Assembly: GCF_021233055.1 (NCBI RefSeq)
Contig: NZ_CP089538.1
Coordinates: forward strand, 3,798,501-3,862,500
DNA from: Spirosoma oryzicola
GTDB lineage: Bacteria > Bacteroidota > Bacteroidia > Cytophagales > Spirosomataceae
DNA length: 64,000 nucleotides
Reading direction: 5' to 3'
Position numbers and translations under genes: made by a program. Positions 52,133 through 60,702 of this stretch are shown piece by piece (position 1 is the first letter of the stretch; every line of letters begins with the position of its first letter). The notes beneath the pieces were generated by a model that did not search any database, had not been told where the DNA came from, and was given only the letters and a program-made list of their open reading frames with translations.

Positions 52133-52930
52133 TTAGCCGTTGTGCGCCAGAACATGACGACGTCCAACATTCATAAAGTGTATATCGTAGTTGTGTTTAA
52201 GCTGTCGGTAGATTACCCGCGCAAATCGCATTAAAGCACCGCTGCTATTTTGCCACCCGCTCCGCTGAATCGTACTGGGTTCTGCCGAATTGTTGTGATA
52301 AAATAACCCCGTATGGTCCTCGTAGAAGAGCCCTTTACCTTTGTTTTGCAGAAAGGAGATGCACATTCTGTACTCCGTTTGGTCTGGTGGAGTTGTTTCG
52401 TCAAAAGGGCCAAATTTATCCAGAAAGGAGCTACGGCGCAGGTGAGGATGGTCACTGTAATAATGCACTTTCCGGTAGTTGATAGCCAAGGGTGAAAAGA
52501 CCATTTCCGAAAACATAGTGGAATAAGGCTTCAGGTAAGGATAGCGGAAGTAGGCATAAAAGCGTACAATATCCAGCTCGGAACGTTTATTCATTTGCGC
52601 TAACGACTCGCGAAGCGCGGCTGGGAATTGGGCACCTGCTTCAAAATCATCTTCAACAAACAGGGTATACGGCGTCTTTACCGCCCGCTGGCCCTTATTC
52701 ATGTTATAACCAGCACCCATGTTACGGGGGGAGGTAAGCAACTCGAAAGAGAATTTCTGTTGTAGCTTCTTGATTCGATCCAGGTGAAGAGGCTGACTAC
52801 CATCGTCCGTTACGATAATAGCTGCGAACTGGCAGTTAAGCGCCTGAAAACTCTTGAGCAGATTTTCCAGCGAAAGGCTTCGATTGTAGTTGGTGATTAA
52901 TACCGTTACCTCGTTGAATGCGTGAACCAT
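52133..52930 (-). CDS. GT2-family glycosyltransferase
   Basis: A 265-residue GT-A enzyme. VTVLITNYNRSLSLENLLKS and AAIIVTDDGSQPLHLDRIKK form the donor-binding start. MGAGYNMNKGQRAVKTPYTL and TLFVEDDFEAG carry the DxD-type metal site. FYEDHTGLFYHNNSAEPS near residue 200 is likely the acceptor side. No membrane segment. It stands alone, away from the EPS locus, with unrelated neighbours, so it may act in surface-glycan or protein glycosylation. The donor is unknown. Confidence 0.82.
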   Translation of the reverse strand: MVHAFNEVTVLITNYNRSLSLENLLKSFQALNCQFAAIIVTDDGSQPLHLDRIKKLQQKFSFELLTSPRNMGAGYNMNKGQRAVKTPYTLFVEDDFEAGAQFPAALRESLAQMNKRSELDIVRFYAYFRYPYLKPYSTMFSEMVFSPLAINYRKVHYYSDHPHLRRSSFLDKFGPFDETTPPDQTEYRMCISFLQNKGKGLFYEDHTGLFYHNNSAEPSTIQRSGWQNSSGALMRFARVIYRQLKHNYDIHFMNVGRRHVLAHNG

Positions 52931-53279
52931 GATAGCGTATCGTTTTGAGAGAATATAGTGCCGATTGGCTGATTCAAATGTAGCGGTCAGTCAGGGCTAG
53001 GCTAAGTGGATTTCGATGAGCAGCTGGTTTAGCCCGTTTTTAGGTTACTTTAGACGATAAACCGAATTATAAAACGATAAATAACTCTTATAAAAATCCC
53101 TATTTAGTTTACCATTTTACCCGTCGATACGAATTTTTACTTTTTCATGTTACTATCAAGCGCTATGCTGGGAGTATGTTGACAATCGTACTATGGTTAC
53201 GCACCAAAAACTAAAACAGCCCGGTACCTGAACAGTACCGGGTTGTTGATCCACTTTCAGTTGGCGATATAAACTGCGA
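52931..53279. other. Intergenic region
   Basis: About 350 bp between two leftward genes. It is AT-rich at 53060-53150, where the GT2 promoter should lie, and ends with the terminator at 53215-53247. No gene seen. Confidence 0.4.
53215..53247 (-). terminator. Terminator of the DUF5694-like gene
   Basis: AACAGCCCGGTAC (53215-53227) pairs with GTACCGGGTTGTT (53235-53247), one wobble pair, 7-base loop. Located 33 bp past the stop of the leftward gene; in that direction a T-rich tract (complement of AAAAACTAAA) follows. Confidence 0.8.
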
Positions 53280-54137
53280 TTACCGTTGTAGGTATTTAAG
53301 GGGGTCCACTACGTTATAATCCGTATCGTCCCGTAGAATGCTGTTGAGGGAGCCAAGGTGAGCCGCCCCAATGAGTAGTAACGCCCGTTTCGCCTTCGTT
53401 TTTAGTTGGGCAGTAACCATGTTGGAGTATATTTTGTAATCTCTGTTTTTAAAAACAGAGATCAGTTCAGCACCAATATAGGCGGGGTTGATAAAGGCCG
53501 TATCGACCATTGCATCCGGATTTTTAAATGTTCCATTCACCACTCTCGCTGGCGTGATATAGCGTAGATGATAAATTTTGTTGTAAGTCTCAGGCTGATT
53601 GATAAAAACCAGGTAGTTCGTAAACGATAATTTATTTTCCTGTAGGGCTATTACTTTTTCAACGACCATTGATCTCAAGGCCGCCCCTTCTTCTTTATAC
53701 AACTGGATGTTCTCACCATTATCCAAAATGCCTTGCGAAGTTCCTCCCGGCGCATTGACGCAATGTATTTTGGGTAGACCGAGTTGTTTAGCCATTCTAA
53801 AGGCTAGCTGGTAAACTTCACTTCGACCATCTTCCAGTTGATCGAGTTTTAGCTTGTCGTGAACGTAGAGATTGTATAAACTGTCGATCCGTTGTTGTTT
53901 GTCAGGAAGCACCTCCACCATGATCAGGTCAGGCCGATAAGGCAGAATCCGTTTTGCAAACGCAGCAAGCTCACCTTGTTGTTTAGGCAGCAAAACGTCG
54001 GTGTTTGGATTACCGCTGTTATAAAGTTGGGCAAGGTGGTCGGACCCCAACAGCATAATATCTGTTTTTTGAGCCTGCACGGATGCACTAAGAAGTGATG
54101 CTACTACCGCTGTCAGGAGTATACGTTTTACGTTCAT
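53280..54137 (-). CDS. DUF5694-like secreted protein (TraB/GumN-like fold)
   Basis: A 285-residue protein from the ATG at 54135-54137, with a signal peptide (ILLTAVVASLLSASVQAQ). The mature part opens KTDIMLLGSDHLAQL, continues with RPDLIMVEVLPDKQQRIDSL and ends with RALLLIGAAHLGSLNSILRD. The paired histidines in GSDHL and GAAHL, with the acidic IMVEV strand, recall the GxxH...E...GxxH layout of TraB/GumN/ChaN-related proteins, to which DUF5694 is linked. Some relatives are suspected metalloproteases; activity here is unproven. Likely periplasmic and monocistronic, with a good terminator. Confidence 0.75.
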   Translation of the reverse strand: MNVKRILLTAVVASLLSASVQAQKTDIMLLGSDHLAQLYNSGNPNTDVLLPKQQGELAAFAKRILPYRPDLIMVEVLPDKQQRIDSLYNLYVHDKLKLDQLEDGRSEVYQLAFRMAKQLGLPKIHCVNAPGGTSQGILDNGENIQLYKEEGAALRSMVVEKVIALQENKLSFTNYLVFINQPETYNKIYHLRYITPARVVNGTFKNPDAMVDTAFINPAYIGAELISVFKNRDYKIYSNMVTAQLKTKAKRALLLIGAAHLGSLNSILRDDTDYNVVDPLKYLQR

Positions 54138-54323
54138 TCGAGTTTTCACAGTATAGAAGGTTGATTGTGCGGCCTTGGCCACTCAGCACAAAAATAGCGT
54201 AAAACGACAGTGTAGTGTTTTTGTTGATTCGCGACAGGTCGCTTCGGCAAACTGGTTTTGCCGACTAGCAAGTTGATTTAATTACGACTGATCACGCTGA
54301 ATGGTCAAACACGCTCGATATAG

Positions 54324-54376
54324 ATTCGCCCTGCGTCCTGACAGTACTATTTCTGCTGTCAGGACGCAGGGCGAAT
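54324..54376. repeat. Perfect 21-bp inverted repeat
   Basis: The left arm 54324-54344 begins ATTCGCCCTGCGTCCTGACA and is exactly complementary to 54356-54376, with an 11-base loop. It lies just downstream of a leftward receiver gene (18 bp past its stop) but no T-run follows, so it may be a terminator or a REP-like palindromic element. Confidence 0.75.
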
Positions 54377-54394
54377 GAAATGCAAAGAGGAAGG

Positions 54395-54853
54395 TTAGTA
54401 ATTGCGCGGAACTAGTGTAACGGTATCTATCCAATAGTCATTTAACGCCCGAAAGTAATTCTCCCATTGTTCCAGACCCAAAGGCTTTGTAATGAATGAA
54501 TGAGCGCCTAGTTCATAAGCCTTTGCAATTATAGCACTGTCTTCATTGTGGCTTAACACAACAATCGGTAAGCGGGGATAGTCCTCTCTAATCCTTTTTA
54601 GCAACTCAAAGCCCTGATCCGAGCTTGGTAAATTTAAATCGAGTAGCACTAAACGGGGAAAATCACGTTGCTCAGCAGCCGTTATTTGCAGGTGAATCAC
54701 TGCCTCTTCAAGAGTAGAGGCCATAACTGGCTGAGCCAGGGGCATCTTTTCTCGTAAACCGAAAGCGATTAAAAGTTGATGGTCCTTATTATCCTCTACG
54801 ACCAATAAGGGAAAGGATCTTCTTAGGTGGCGACGCTTGTCGTCAGGAGTCAT
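54395..54853 (-). CDS. Receiver-only response regulator
   Basis: A 152-residue protein from the ATG at 54851-54853 (a longer TTG reading is less likely). A single CheY-like receiver with the acidic pair in LLVVEDNKDHQLLIAFGL, the phospho-acceptor Asp in LVLLDLNLPSSDQGFELL, the Ser of PIVVLSHNEDS and Lys in HSFITKPLGLEQW. It belongs to the Rcp1-like group often paired with bacteriophytochrome-type soluble kinases. The PAS kinase at 33.6 kb is a possible but unlinked partner. No output domain. A striking inverted repeat follows its stop. Confidence 0.88.
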   Translation of the reverse strand: MTPDDKRRHLRRSFPLLVVEDNKDHQLLIAFGLREKMPLAQPVMASTLEEAVIHLQITAAEQRDFPRLVLLDLNLPSSDQGFELLKRIREDYPRLPIVVLSHNEDSAIIAKAYELGAHSFITKPLGLEQWENYFRALNDYWIDTVTLVPRNY

Positions 54854-55130
54854 TCTAGCGATTGTTGAGTACTTGTGTATTGAGCGCTCAACAATGCACA
54901 ATCAATATTAATTCTGCTAATTCCCGTTGGAACACCTCTTTTTTTTAATAGAATATAAGGTACTGTGTAACACATTACTAACCTGCTTGTTATGACAAAA
55001 AGAACACCCTTCCTTCACTGGCTTCCTTTCAACGAAGATCCCTTGGCGAGAGCCGTGTATTCATTCTGGACCTAGTGGAAGGGTAATTCTTAGTCGCTTA
55101 CTTAACTCATATTGCCTCTCAGTAGACAAA

Positions 55131-55562
55131 TCAGTGTAAGCTTGGATTGACTGGATGCGCAGGACGATCTCTTTCACCCTTGCTTACAAAACCATCATCA
55201 ATGCTGTCTTCATCGTCTTCTTCTACCAGTAAAGAATCGGCATAGGACTTAACCATATCGTTCTGCACGCCGGAAAAGTCGGGAGCGTTGGGAATAATCA
55301 GCCAGGCATTAACCGACTTAGCTTCCTCTGTTTCTTGGTTGTCATTAGCTTTCTGCGAACGGCTCTGTTCAGCCATACGTTCGTTTTGCCAATAAAACGT
55401 TTCATCCTGATGGTTATAGAAGCCAGTCCGAGAACCCGAATCGTCTGTATTCAAAATCATTGAATAGTTATTTTCGAGTGATTCAGCGGTGAGGTCAGGT
55501 GGGGCCTGCGTTGCTGAATACCATTTGCCAAGTTCAATGTCCGTGTCGGGTAAAATCGCCAT
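55131..55562 (-). CDS. Uncharacterised acidic protein
   Basis: A 143-residue protein from the ATG at 55560-55562. Acidic and polar, with no signal peptide or membrane helix. It includes GKWYSATQAPPDLTAESLEN, SVNAWLIIPNAPDFSGVQND and the acidic run LLVEEDDEDSIDDGF. No motif is recognised. It is a single gene divergent from a lipoprotein pair. The charged composition suggests a soluble cytosolic protein, perhaps partly disordered. Function not assigned. Confidence 0.6.
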   Translation of the reverse strand: MAILPDTDIELGKWYSATQAPPDLTAESLENNYSMILNTDDSGSRTGFYNHQDETFYWQNERMAEQSRSQKANDNQETEEAKSVNAWLIIPNAPDFSGVQNDMVKSYADSLLVEEDDEDSIDDGFVSKGERDRPAHPVNPSLH

Positions 55563-55761
55563 AGTAAGGTTGTATTCAATAGTAGACCACAATGTACACA
55601 ATTCAGCGATAGTAAGTTTGTCTAGAGAAATAACTAGACGGCGGGCAACATACTGTGCTTAAGCGGGCCGTATTATTAACTCATCGGCCTCAAAATCCAC
55701 TTAAATTGTTTACATTTATCCATACAAAAATCATATACTCATCTTAGATAACTTTTCAACC

Positions 55762-56232
55762 ATGAACAAGCTCGTATGGATTAGTTGCGTAGGCGTCGCT
55801 ACGGTGTTGACCGCTTGTCGCGAAGCCAACCAGGAAGTAACCCCCGATTTGGCTTCACCGCTAGTAGGAAAATTTAACGTTACTTATCTGATTGCGGGCC
55901 CAATGAGTCAGACCAGGCAAGGGGGAACCGGTTCGTTTGTGCGATTGGAACGAAAGAGTAATAATACCCTACTGGTTAAGGTAAGAATTGATGACGGAAT
56001 GGTTCAAGTCAACGATCAGTACGAGGCCAGAATCACACCCGTTAGCTTGCAAGCGTATAGTCAACAAGAAGCTGGCCTTCGCAGTCGCTATAGCTTGACG
56101 GCTGCTAACTTAAGCCCACTTGGTGGGGAAAGTGTGAGCCAGATTAGTCTTTTCCAGGACGGAACGATTCGGGCGGCACTGGGCTACGTAAACTCCTTAG
56201 GACAAACCGTCAGTCTGGGAGTAAACTTGTAG
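55762..56232 (+). CDS. Small lipoprotein, first of a pair
   Basis: A 156-residue protein with a signal peptide and lipobox (VGVATVLTACRE, Cys at 19). The mature part, about 137 residues, is predicted all-beta: SPLVGKFNVTYLIAGPMSQT, SFVRLERKSNNTLLVKVRID, QISLFQDGTIRAALGYVN. The beginning, L-x-GxYxxxY, resembles small lipocalin/META-like barrels of Bacteroidota and the corresponding part of the neighbouring lipoprotein at 56439. No family name can be given. Likely outer- or inner-membrane anchored, facing the periplasm. Confidence 0.65.
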   Translation: MNKLVWISCVGVATVLTACREANQEVTPDLASPLVGKFNVTYLIAGPMSQTRQGGTGSFVRLERKSNNTLLVKVRIDDGMVQVNDQYEARITPVSLQAYSQQEAGLRSRYSLTAANLSPLGGESVSQISLFQDGTIRAALGYVNSLGQTVSLGVNL

Positions 56233-56438
56233 GAAAGGCCAAAGTGCAGAATCCTATCGTTCCGTTAATTGATAGCGTCTCTTAACGCACGAAATACACG
56301 CTCGATCAAAACCTTGTTTAGTATGAGCCTAGCTATTGAAAAGTCTTATACGGGTAACAGCTACGAAACCGATACAACAGCGTTGCACACCATTCATTAG
56401 ACTGATACGTTTTTCCAATTGTTTAATCGCCTAACATC

Positions 56439-56918
56439 ATGAAAAAGCAACTTATCATTCTAGGGCTTACTGCATGCGTTGCTTGTCAGCACGATGCTCC
56501 AAGTGTTCAGCCGGTGCTTGCTCCCGATGCTGCGAAAATTATAGCGGGTACCTATATGGCTACCATAGCACGGATTCCTGACGTAAAATCGTATCCCATC
56601 AACGGTAAAACGATCACCTTTCAAATCGAACGCATTGCCCCTGACACGGTACGCGTCAACGTGCAGGCTCCTGCTAACGGCTTCTATTCGCCCGCCAGAG
56701 ACACTACCTACAATAAAGTTTATGTGCTTACAAAGCCACAAGGCTACTATCTGACATTAGAAACTGACAAAACCCAGCCGAATAATCAGCTGGGAAGCGA
56801 ACTCGTAATTGCCTCCCCTCTGGCACCCGATACCTCACCAAACTGGGCATCGTACGTATTTCTACCTCCGGGCTACAAACTAGGTCGCGTATCGGCTGAA
56901 TTTACCAAAGTCAAGTAG
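56439..56918 (+). CDS. Small lipoprotein, second of a pair
   Basis: A 159-residue protein with lipobox CVACQH (Cys at 16) after a short signal peptide. The mature part, beginning AAKIIAGTYMATIARIPDVK, has the same size and strand order as the protein encoded just upstream (GxYxxxxI opening, IERIAPDTVRVNV matching RLERKSNNTLLVKV). An old tandem duplication is likely, though identity is low. A 19-bp stem terminator closes the unit. Ligand and role are unknown. Confidence 0.65.
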   Translation: MKKQLIILGLTACVACQHDAPSVQPVLAPDAAKIIAGTYMATIARIPDVKSYPINGKTITFQIERIAPDTVRVNVQAPANGFYSPARDTTYNKVYVLTKPQGYYLTLETDKTQPNNQLGSELVIASPLAPDTSPNWASYVFLPPGYKLGRVSAEFTKVK

Positions 56919-56970
56919 CACAAATTGCCCGGCGGAGAGCAATACCTGACGAAGAATTTCGAAAAGTCTA

Positions 56971-57018
56971 AAATCGTTGCTCGCTTGAAGTGGTAATTCA
57001 AGCGAGCAACGATTTTTG
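56971..57018 (+). terminator. Strong terminator after the lipoprotein pair
   Basis: A perfect 19-bp stem: 56971-56989 (AAATCGTTGCTCGCTTGAA) against 56997-57015, with a 7-base loop and a TTTTT tail. Clear intrinsic terminator for the rightward lipoprotein genes. Confidence 0.9.
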
Positions 57019-57135
57019 TAACAGCCGTTGCTTGTATGTTAATCAAGCACATATACTTGGTCAAAACCCTTTTGTGTCACTCCGAGAAGAGTATATCAAA
57101 TAGACTTACCCATAGTTATTACTACATACAAAAAA

Positions 57136-57161
57136 AGTAGCCAGCTTAGATGCTGGCTACT
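57136..57161 (-). terminator. Terminator of the barrel-protein gene
   Basis: AGTAGCCAGC (57136-57145) pairs with GCTGGCTACT (57152-57161). In the leftward direction it is followed by a T-run (complement of the A tract at 57130-57136). About 26 bp past the stop of the leftward gene. Confidence 0.85.
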
Positions 57162-57186
57162 ATGTACTATCCTTGTTTTAGTCGTG

Positions 57187-57792
57187 CTATTTCTGGCCAA
57201 ACGTAAAGTAGACACCTGCTCCCAGCAAAAGCCACTTTCCTGTTTCACCATCACCAAAAATCAGATGATAACCCGCATCAGCATTTAATCCCAAGCTAGG
57301 TGAAAGAGCATATTGCAGCCCTACCTTAGGAGCCGTCCCAAAGTTGTTAGCGCTGTTCGATGCTTTAAACGTCTGGTAACCATTCGTAATTTCGAATGTG
57401 GCAGCGGCTCTGTATAATCCAGCCTCCAGCCCAACATAAGGGCGCAAAGCGGACGTGGAGAAAAAGTACTCGGCTTGCCCTGTCACCATAAGAATATTCC
57501 CAGACGCTTTGACCGATCCATTAACACCTGCTCCAGGGTCAATAGCGAAGTTCGCCGAATTACTGGTCGTAAAGTAGCGACCGTTTAAGCCAACGGCTAA
57601 ATTAGGTTTAATGAAATAGCGTAGCGTCGCTCCGCCCCCCCAGAGGCCGTCCGAAAACGAGGAGCCAGATTCAGTTAGAGCCAAGTAATTGCCCATTAGG
57701 TTCGCTTGAAACTGTGCCTGGGCCTTGGAGGAAAAAAGTAGTGCGCCTACAACCAGAAATAAGTAAGTTGTTACCTTGAAAGAGCTTTTCAT
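57187..57792 (-). CDS. Outer-membrane beta-barrel protein, OmpX/porin-family-like
   Basis: A 201-residue protein. Signal peptide about 1-26 (LFLVVGALLFSSKAQAQFQ), then about eight amphipathic strands, for example GGGATLRYFIKPNLAVGLNG, QAEYFFSTSALRPYVGLEAG, APKVGLQYALSPSLGLNADA, and a last strand WLLLGAGVYFTFGQK ending near an aromatic residue. Typical of the small PF13505/PF13568 barrels abundant in Bacteroidota. It sits in the outer membrane; transport or adhesion role unknown. Monocistronic with its own terminator. Confidence 0.85.
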   Translation of the reverse strand: MKSSFKVTTYLFLVVGALLFSSKAQAQFQANLMGNYLALTESGSSFSDGLWGGGATLRYFIKPNLAVGLNGRYFTTSNSANFAIDPGAGVNGSVKASGNILMVTGQAEYFFSTSALRPYVGLEAGLYRAAATFEITNGYQTFKASNSANNFGTAPKVGLQYALSPSLGLNADAGYHLIFGDGETGKWLLLGAGVYFTFGQK

Positions 57793-57918
57793 GCTGAAGA
57801 TGCTGCTTTAATTGAGGCTAAGTTAGAGTTTATGAACACAGCGGCCTACCTTCATTTAGTCAAAGGCGGCTAATTGGGCTTGTTCATAATGTATGCTCTA
57901 ATCTGTCTCCACATGACA

Positions 57919-58143
57919 TTAGTCCAATGGTTCGAGAGCCAGACGAGTTAATCGGCCAGAATCATCCCAGTATAAAGCAATCAACCCATCTGTTCGCTCA
58001 GCTAGTAACCGGAATCCTTGCTCGACAGCGTACCGATGCCGCGCATGTACCATGTCTACCCCTTCCTGATAAGATACTACAATTCGTTTAACCCCAAACG
58101 GACTACCAACTGGCCAGTTGCGTTGACTCACATTATACTTCAT
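57919..58143 (-). CDS. Small uncharacterised protein
   Basis: A 74-residue frame with an ATG at 58141-58143. The composition looks protein-like (GVKRIVVSYQEGVDMVHARH, EQGFRLLAERTDGLIALYWD) with strands alternating with a helix, no signal peptide and no cysteine. No family recognised. Nothing overlaps it on the other strand. Plausible gene of modest certainty. Confidence 0.5.
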   Translation of the reverse strand: MKYNVSQRNWPVGSPFGVKRIVVSYQEGVDMVHARHRYAVEQGFRLLAERTDGLIALYWDDSGRLTRLALEPLD

Positions 58144-58517
58144 CAGAGTTTAGAACAGCTAAGTGAATAGAATTACTTAACGTCTAGACCCCTTAACTGC
58201 TAACTTAGTTGTAAGAGCCTAACAAAGCGCTTAGGCAATGATTTTATCGGTTTTAGTAGTCGTATCCCTTCCTACCAGTCCTGCTGCCCAAATATACCTT
58301 CGAACTAGTTTCAGAAGCTGTTGATAGTAGAGCTACCCAGTATTACATTAATTTCCACGCGGGGCGTCGTATTCTGAGAAACAGGGGCGAAGGGCAGCTT
58401 GTACTGTTTAGGCTGAGAACGAGCACCATGTGAACAAAGAATTGGTGTACTGAATAACCCTTGCGTCATTACACGGCTGTCCTTGTAAAGCTTAAATAAA
58501 CAATAGTGTATGCAAAC
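58144..58517. other. Intergenic region left of the tRNA remnant
   Basis: About 370 bp without a supported gene. A leftward frame covering 58311-58619 is mostly read through the tRNA remnant and is judged spurious, though its last 30 codons look somewhat protein-like. Confidence 0.4.
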
Positions 58518-58544
58518 AAAAAACCGCCAACGTTTCCGAAGGCG
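58518..58544 (-). terminator. Terminator of the former tRNA gene
   Basis: On the minus strand, CGCCTTCGGAAACGTTGGCG folds as a stem with a GAAA loop (plus coordinates 58525-58544) and is followed by a GGTTTTTT tail. It lies about 25 bp past the tRNA 3' end, as expected for the tRNA's own terminator. Confidence 0.7.
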
Positions 58545-58567
58545 ACTTAAGTTGCTGGTTATCAGCT

Positions 58568-58625
58568 GAGCCAGTGGAGGGATTCGAACCCCCGACGCGC
58601 TTGCGCATCCTGATTGCAAATCAGT
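58568..58625 (-). other. tRNA 3' fragment, probable attachment-site remnant
   Basis: Read leftward, it contains an anticodon-stem-like CTGATTTGCAATCAG, a long variable arm with TGCGCAAGCGCG, the T arm GGGGGTTCGAATCCCTC and an acceptor strand CACTGGC. The long variable arm suggests a class II tRNA (Leu, Ser or Tyr type). The 5' half, including the D arm, is missing; AT-rich unrelated sequence follows at 58626. Such a truncated 3' half next to an integrase gene is the usual far-end junction of an element integrated in a tRNA gene. The anticodon is not trustworthy. Confidence 0.75.
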
Positions 58626-58796
58626 TTTGTCTATTTATACTTACTATCTGCTTGTTTATTATTAATACTGTTATTCAATACATTATACAAAGTAGCGGTA
58701 TATTTATTTTCGTCTTAATTCTGGTTTTTGAGGAAATCTGTATGCAAGCGGCTTAGCTACCTGATTATCGTATAGACATACTGACTACTCTTCACC

Positions 58797-59732
58797 ATGA
58801 ATGCAACGGCCAACTTTTACTTCGATACTCGCCAGCAAAAACAGGATGGCACCTACCCTATTAAGCTACGCATCACCTACCAACGATAGCAGCGCTACTA
58901 CCCTACTGAAATTAATCTGACGCTCGATCAGTGGCACAAAGTCTGTGAGCCCAAGCCACGCGAGGATTTTATTAAAGACACAAAGGCTTTTCTAGATGCA
59001 ATCAATAAAAGGGCTGAGCAGATAATAAGTGTACTGCCCGTGTTCAGCTTTACCGAGTTCGAAAGTCGTTATAGCAGTAAAAGTCCAAACCGCCCTGACA
59101 ATGTGCTCATGGCTATGGAGCAGTACATCGATCAGCTTTCTAGAGAAGGTCGCGCCAGTACAGCTAGTAGTTATAAGGATTCGCTGGTTGCCATCAGGAC
59201 TTATCATAATCGACAAAGCGTTTTATCTTTTTCGGCTATTACACCCGTTTGGCTTAAAAGCTTTGAGCTGTGGATGACTGGCAATAGTCGCTCCCTGACA
59301 ACAGTGGGTATTTACCTGAGGAGCCTTCGCACGATCTATAACCGCGCAATAGAGGAAGGCATTCCGGAGAAATTAAAGCGATCATTGAGCGTTGGGGACA
59401 GCGGCCAATTCGGCCTAACCAATATATTTTTAACGTCCTCAAGCCCGGCTTAACGCCAGAACAGGAATTAGGGAAAATTCGACAATTCGTTAAGATGACG
59501 AATATTTATATTCGTCAGATAGCGTCTACAGTTGATATCGACAAAGACGTAACGACCGACACGGCTCGCCACTCATTTAGTACCGTCCTGAAGCGCCGAT
59601 TAAGTTTATCAGTGAGCGCCTGGGTCATCAGGAATCCGGACGACTGAGAGCTACCTTGACAGCTTTGAAGATGACGTAAAAGCGCAGTACGCTAGTGCGC
59701 TGACCTCGTTTAAAAAGAAGGACAAAGAGTAG
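58797..59732 (+). pseudogene. Decayed tyrosine recombinase (Bacteroidota integrase)
   Basis: From an ATG at 58797 the frame reads FYFDTRQQKQDGTYPIKLRI, the arm-binding start of Bacteroidota tyrosine integrases. It then meets an in-frame TAG at 58887. The same frame reopens through the SAM-like core-binding domain (MEQYIDQLSREGRASTASSY and LRSLRTIYNRAIEEGIPEKL). Near 59385-59400 it passes into another frame, NQYIFNVLKPGLTPEQE and VTTDTARHSFSTVLKR, which carries the catalytic box with the RH of the TARHSFST motif. The stretch that should hold the first catalytic Arg appears deleted. Two more frame changes near 59605-59640 are needed to reach SYLDSFEDDVKAQYA and the stop at 59732. Not functional. 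Confidence 0.85.
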
Positions 59733-59756
59733 CTAGTCTCTACCCCCATAAGTGGT

Positions 59757-60674
59757 TTAGTTGAAAGACTGGCGAAACTCGACGGGTGATACATTCGTCT
59801 TTTGCTTAAATAGCTTATTGAAGGATTGAGGATGCTCAAAACCTAGTTCGTACGCAATTTCAGCAATGCTTAGACTGCTGGTGCTCAGCATATCCTTAGC
59901 CTTTTCAATCAACTTATTGTGGATAAACTGCTGCGTACTTTGGCCAGTTAGCGACTTGAGCATGTCGGTCAGGTAGCGGGGTGATACGGCAAGATAGTCT
60001 GATAGCTCTCTAACGGAGGGTAATCCAGAAAGCGACGCGTTTTGGCCATTGAGCCTGGTTGACAGATACGCGTCCAGTTTAGCAATCAAATCATTGTAAA
60101 TAGCCTTCCGCGTAATAAATTGTCGATTATAAAATCGATTGCAATAGTTGAGTAACAATTCGATTTGAGAGACAATAATATCCTGGCTGAATGAGTCTAT
60201 ATTCGTTGCCAGCTCACTAGCTATGCTGTCAAATAGATCAGTAACAATGGATTTCTCTTTCTCGGATAAAAATAGGGCTTCCGAAACGGCGTAGGAGAAA
60301 AATCCGTATTTATTAATTGTATTTCCAAGTGGATAATGCCGGATAAGATCCGGATGAAAATAAAGACTATAGCCTTCGTAGCTGCTTTCTTCTCCCGACA
60401 TCGTGACTAGCTGATTCGGGGCCAAAAAAGCCAAGCCTCCTTCGTCAAAATCGTAGTACCCCTGCCCGTACCTTACCTGCCCTTGAAACTTCCGCTTAAA
60501 GGATATTTTGTAGAAGTTGATAATAAACGATGTTCCCGCATCAGCCAGATTCACCGCTAAGTTGCTGTAGTTAACCAATGCGATGAGTGGATGGAGCGGC
60601 TTAGGCTGCGCGATCCGCTCCATCAACGTTGAGATGCTAGTGACTAGATGCGTTTTCTTATCAGACGCTTTCAT
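59757..60674 (-). CDS. AraC-family transcriptional regulator, paralog of the 42 kb gene
   Basis: A 305-residue regulator. The N-terminal sensing domain has FQGQVRYGQGYYDFDEGGLA and FLAPNQLVTMSGEESS. The C-terminal double helix-turn-helix has VRELSDYLAVSPRYLTDMLK and LSIAEIAYELGFEHPQSFNK, ending KQKTNVSPVEFRQSFN. Nearly every segment has a close counterpart in the regulator at 42423-43337. It lies 28 bp after the SDR gene in the same direction and probably controls it. It is the first intact gene beside the decayed integrase, so it could be cargo of that element. Confidence 0.9.
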   Translation of the reverse strand: MKASDKKTHLVTSISTLMERIAQPKPLHPLIALVNYSNLAVNLADAGTSFIINFYKISFKRKFQGQVRYGQGYYDFDEGGLAFLAPNQLVTMSGEESSYEGYSLYFHPDLIRHYPLGNTINKYGFFSYAVSEALFLSEKEKSIVTDLFDSIASELATNIDSFSQDIIVSQIELLLNYCNRFYNRQFITRKAIYNDLIAKLDAYLSTRLNGQNASLSGLPSVRELSDYLAVSPRYLTDMLKSLTGQSTQQFIHNKLIEKAKDMLSTSSLSIAEIAYELGFEHPQSFNKLFKQKTNVSPVEFRQSFN

Positions 60675-60702
60675 ATCACATTTACTTGGTTAAATCTGAC
60701 GG

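Noticed and set aside
51855..52136. Rightward frame past the end of the HTCS gene
   Set aside because: Starts inside the HTCS gene in another frame, spans the hairpin, no protein-like features.
54992..55075. 27-codon frame beginning MTKRTPFLHW
   Set aside because: Short, no signal or partner; could be a small peptide but nothing supports it.
58311..58619. Leftward 102-codon frame
   Set aside because: Its N-terminal part is translation of the tRNA remnant and terminator, and the start is unconvincing.
58568..58625. Functional tRNA gene
   Set aside because: No 5' half, no D arm and AT-rich sequence where it should be; only the 3' part is present.
59040..59453. Stand-alone 137-codon gene
   Set aside because: It is the middle of the integrase pseudogene in the same frame as the N-terminal part at 58797.
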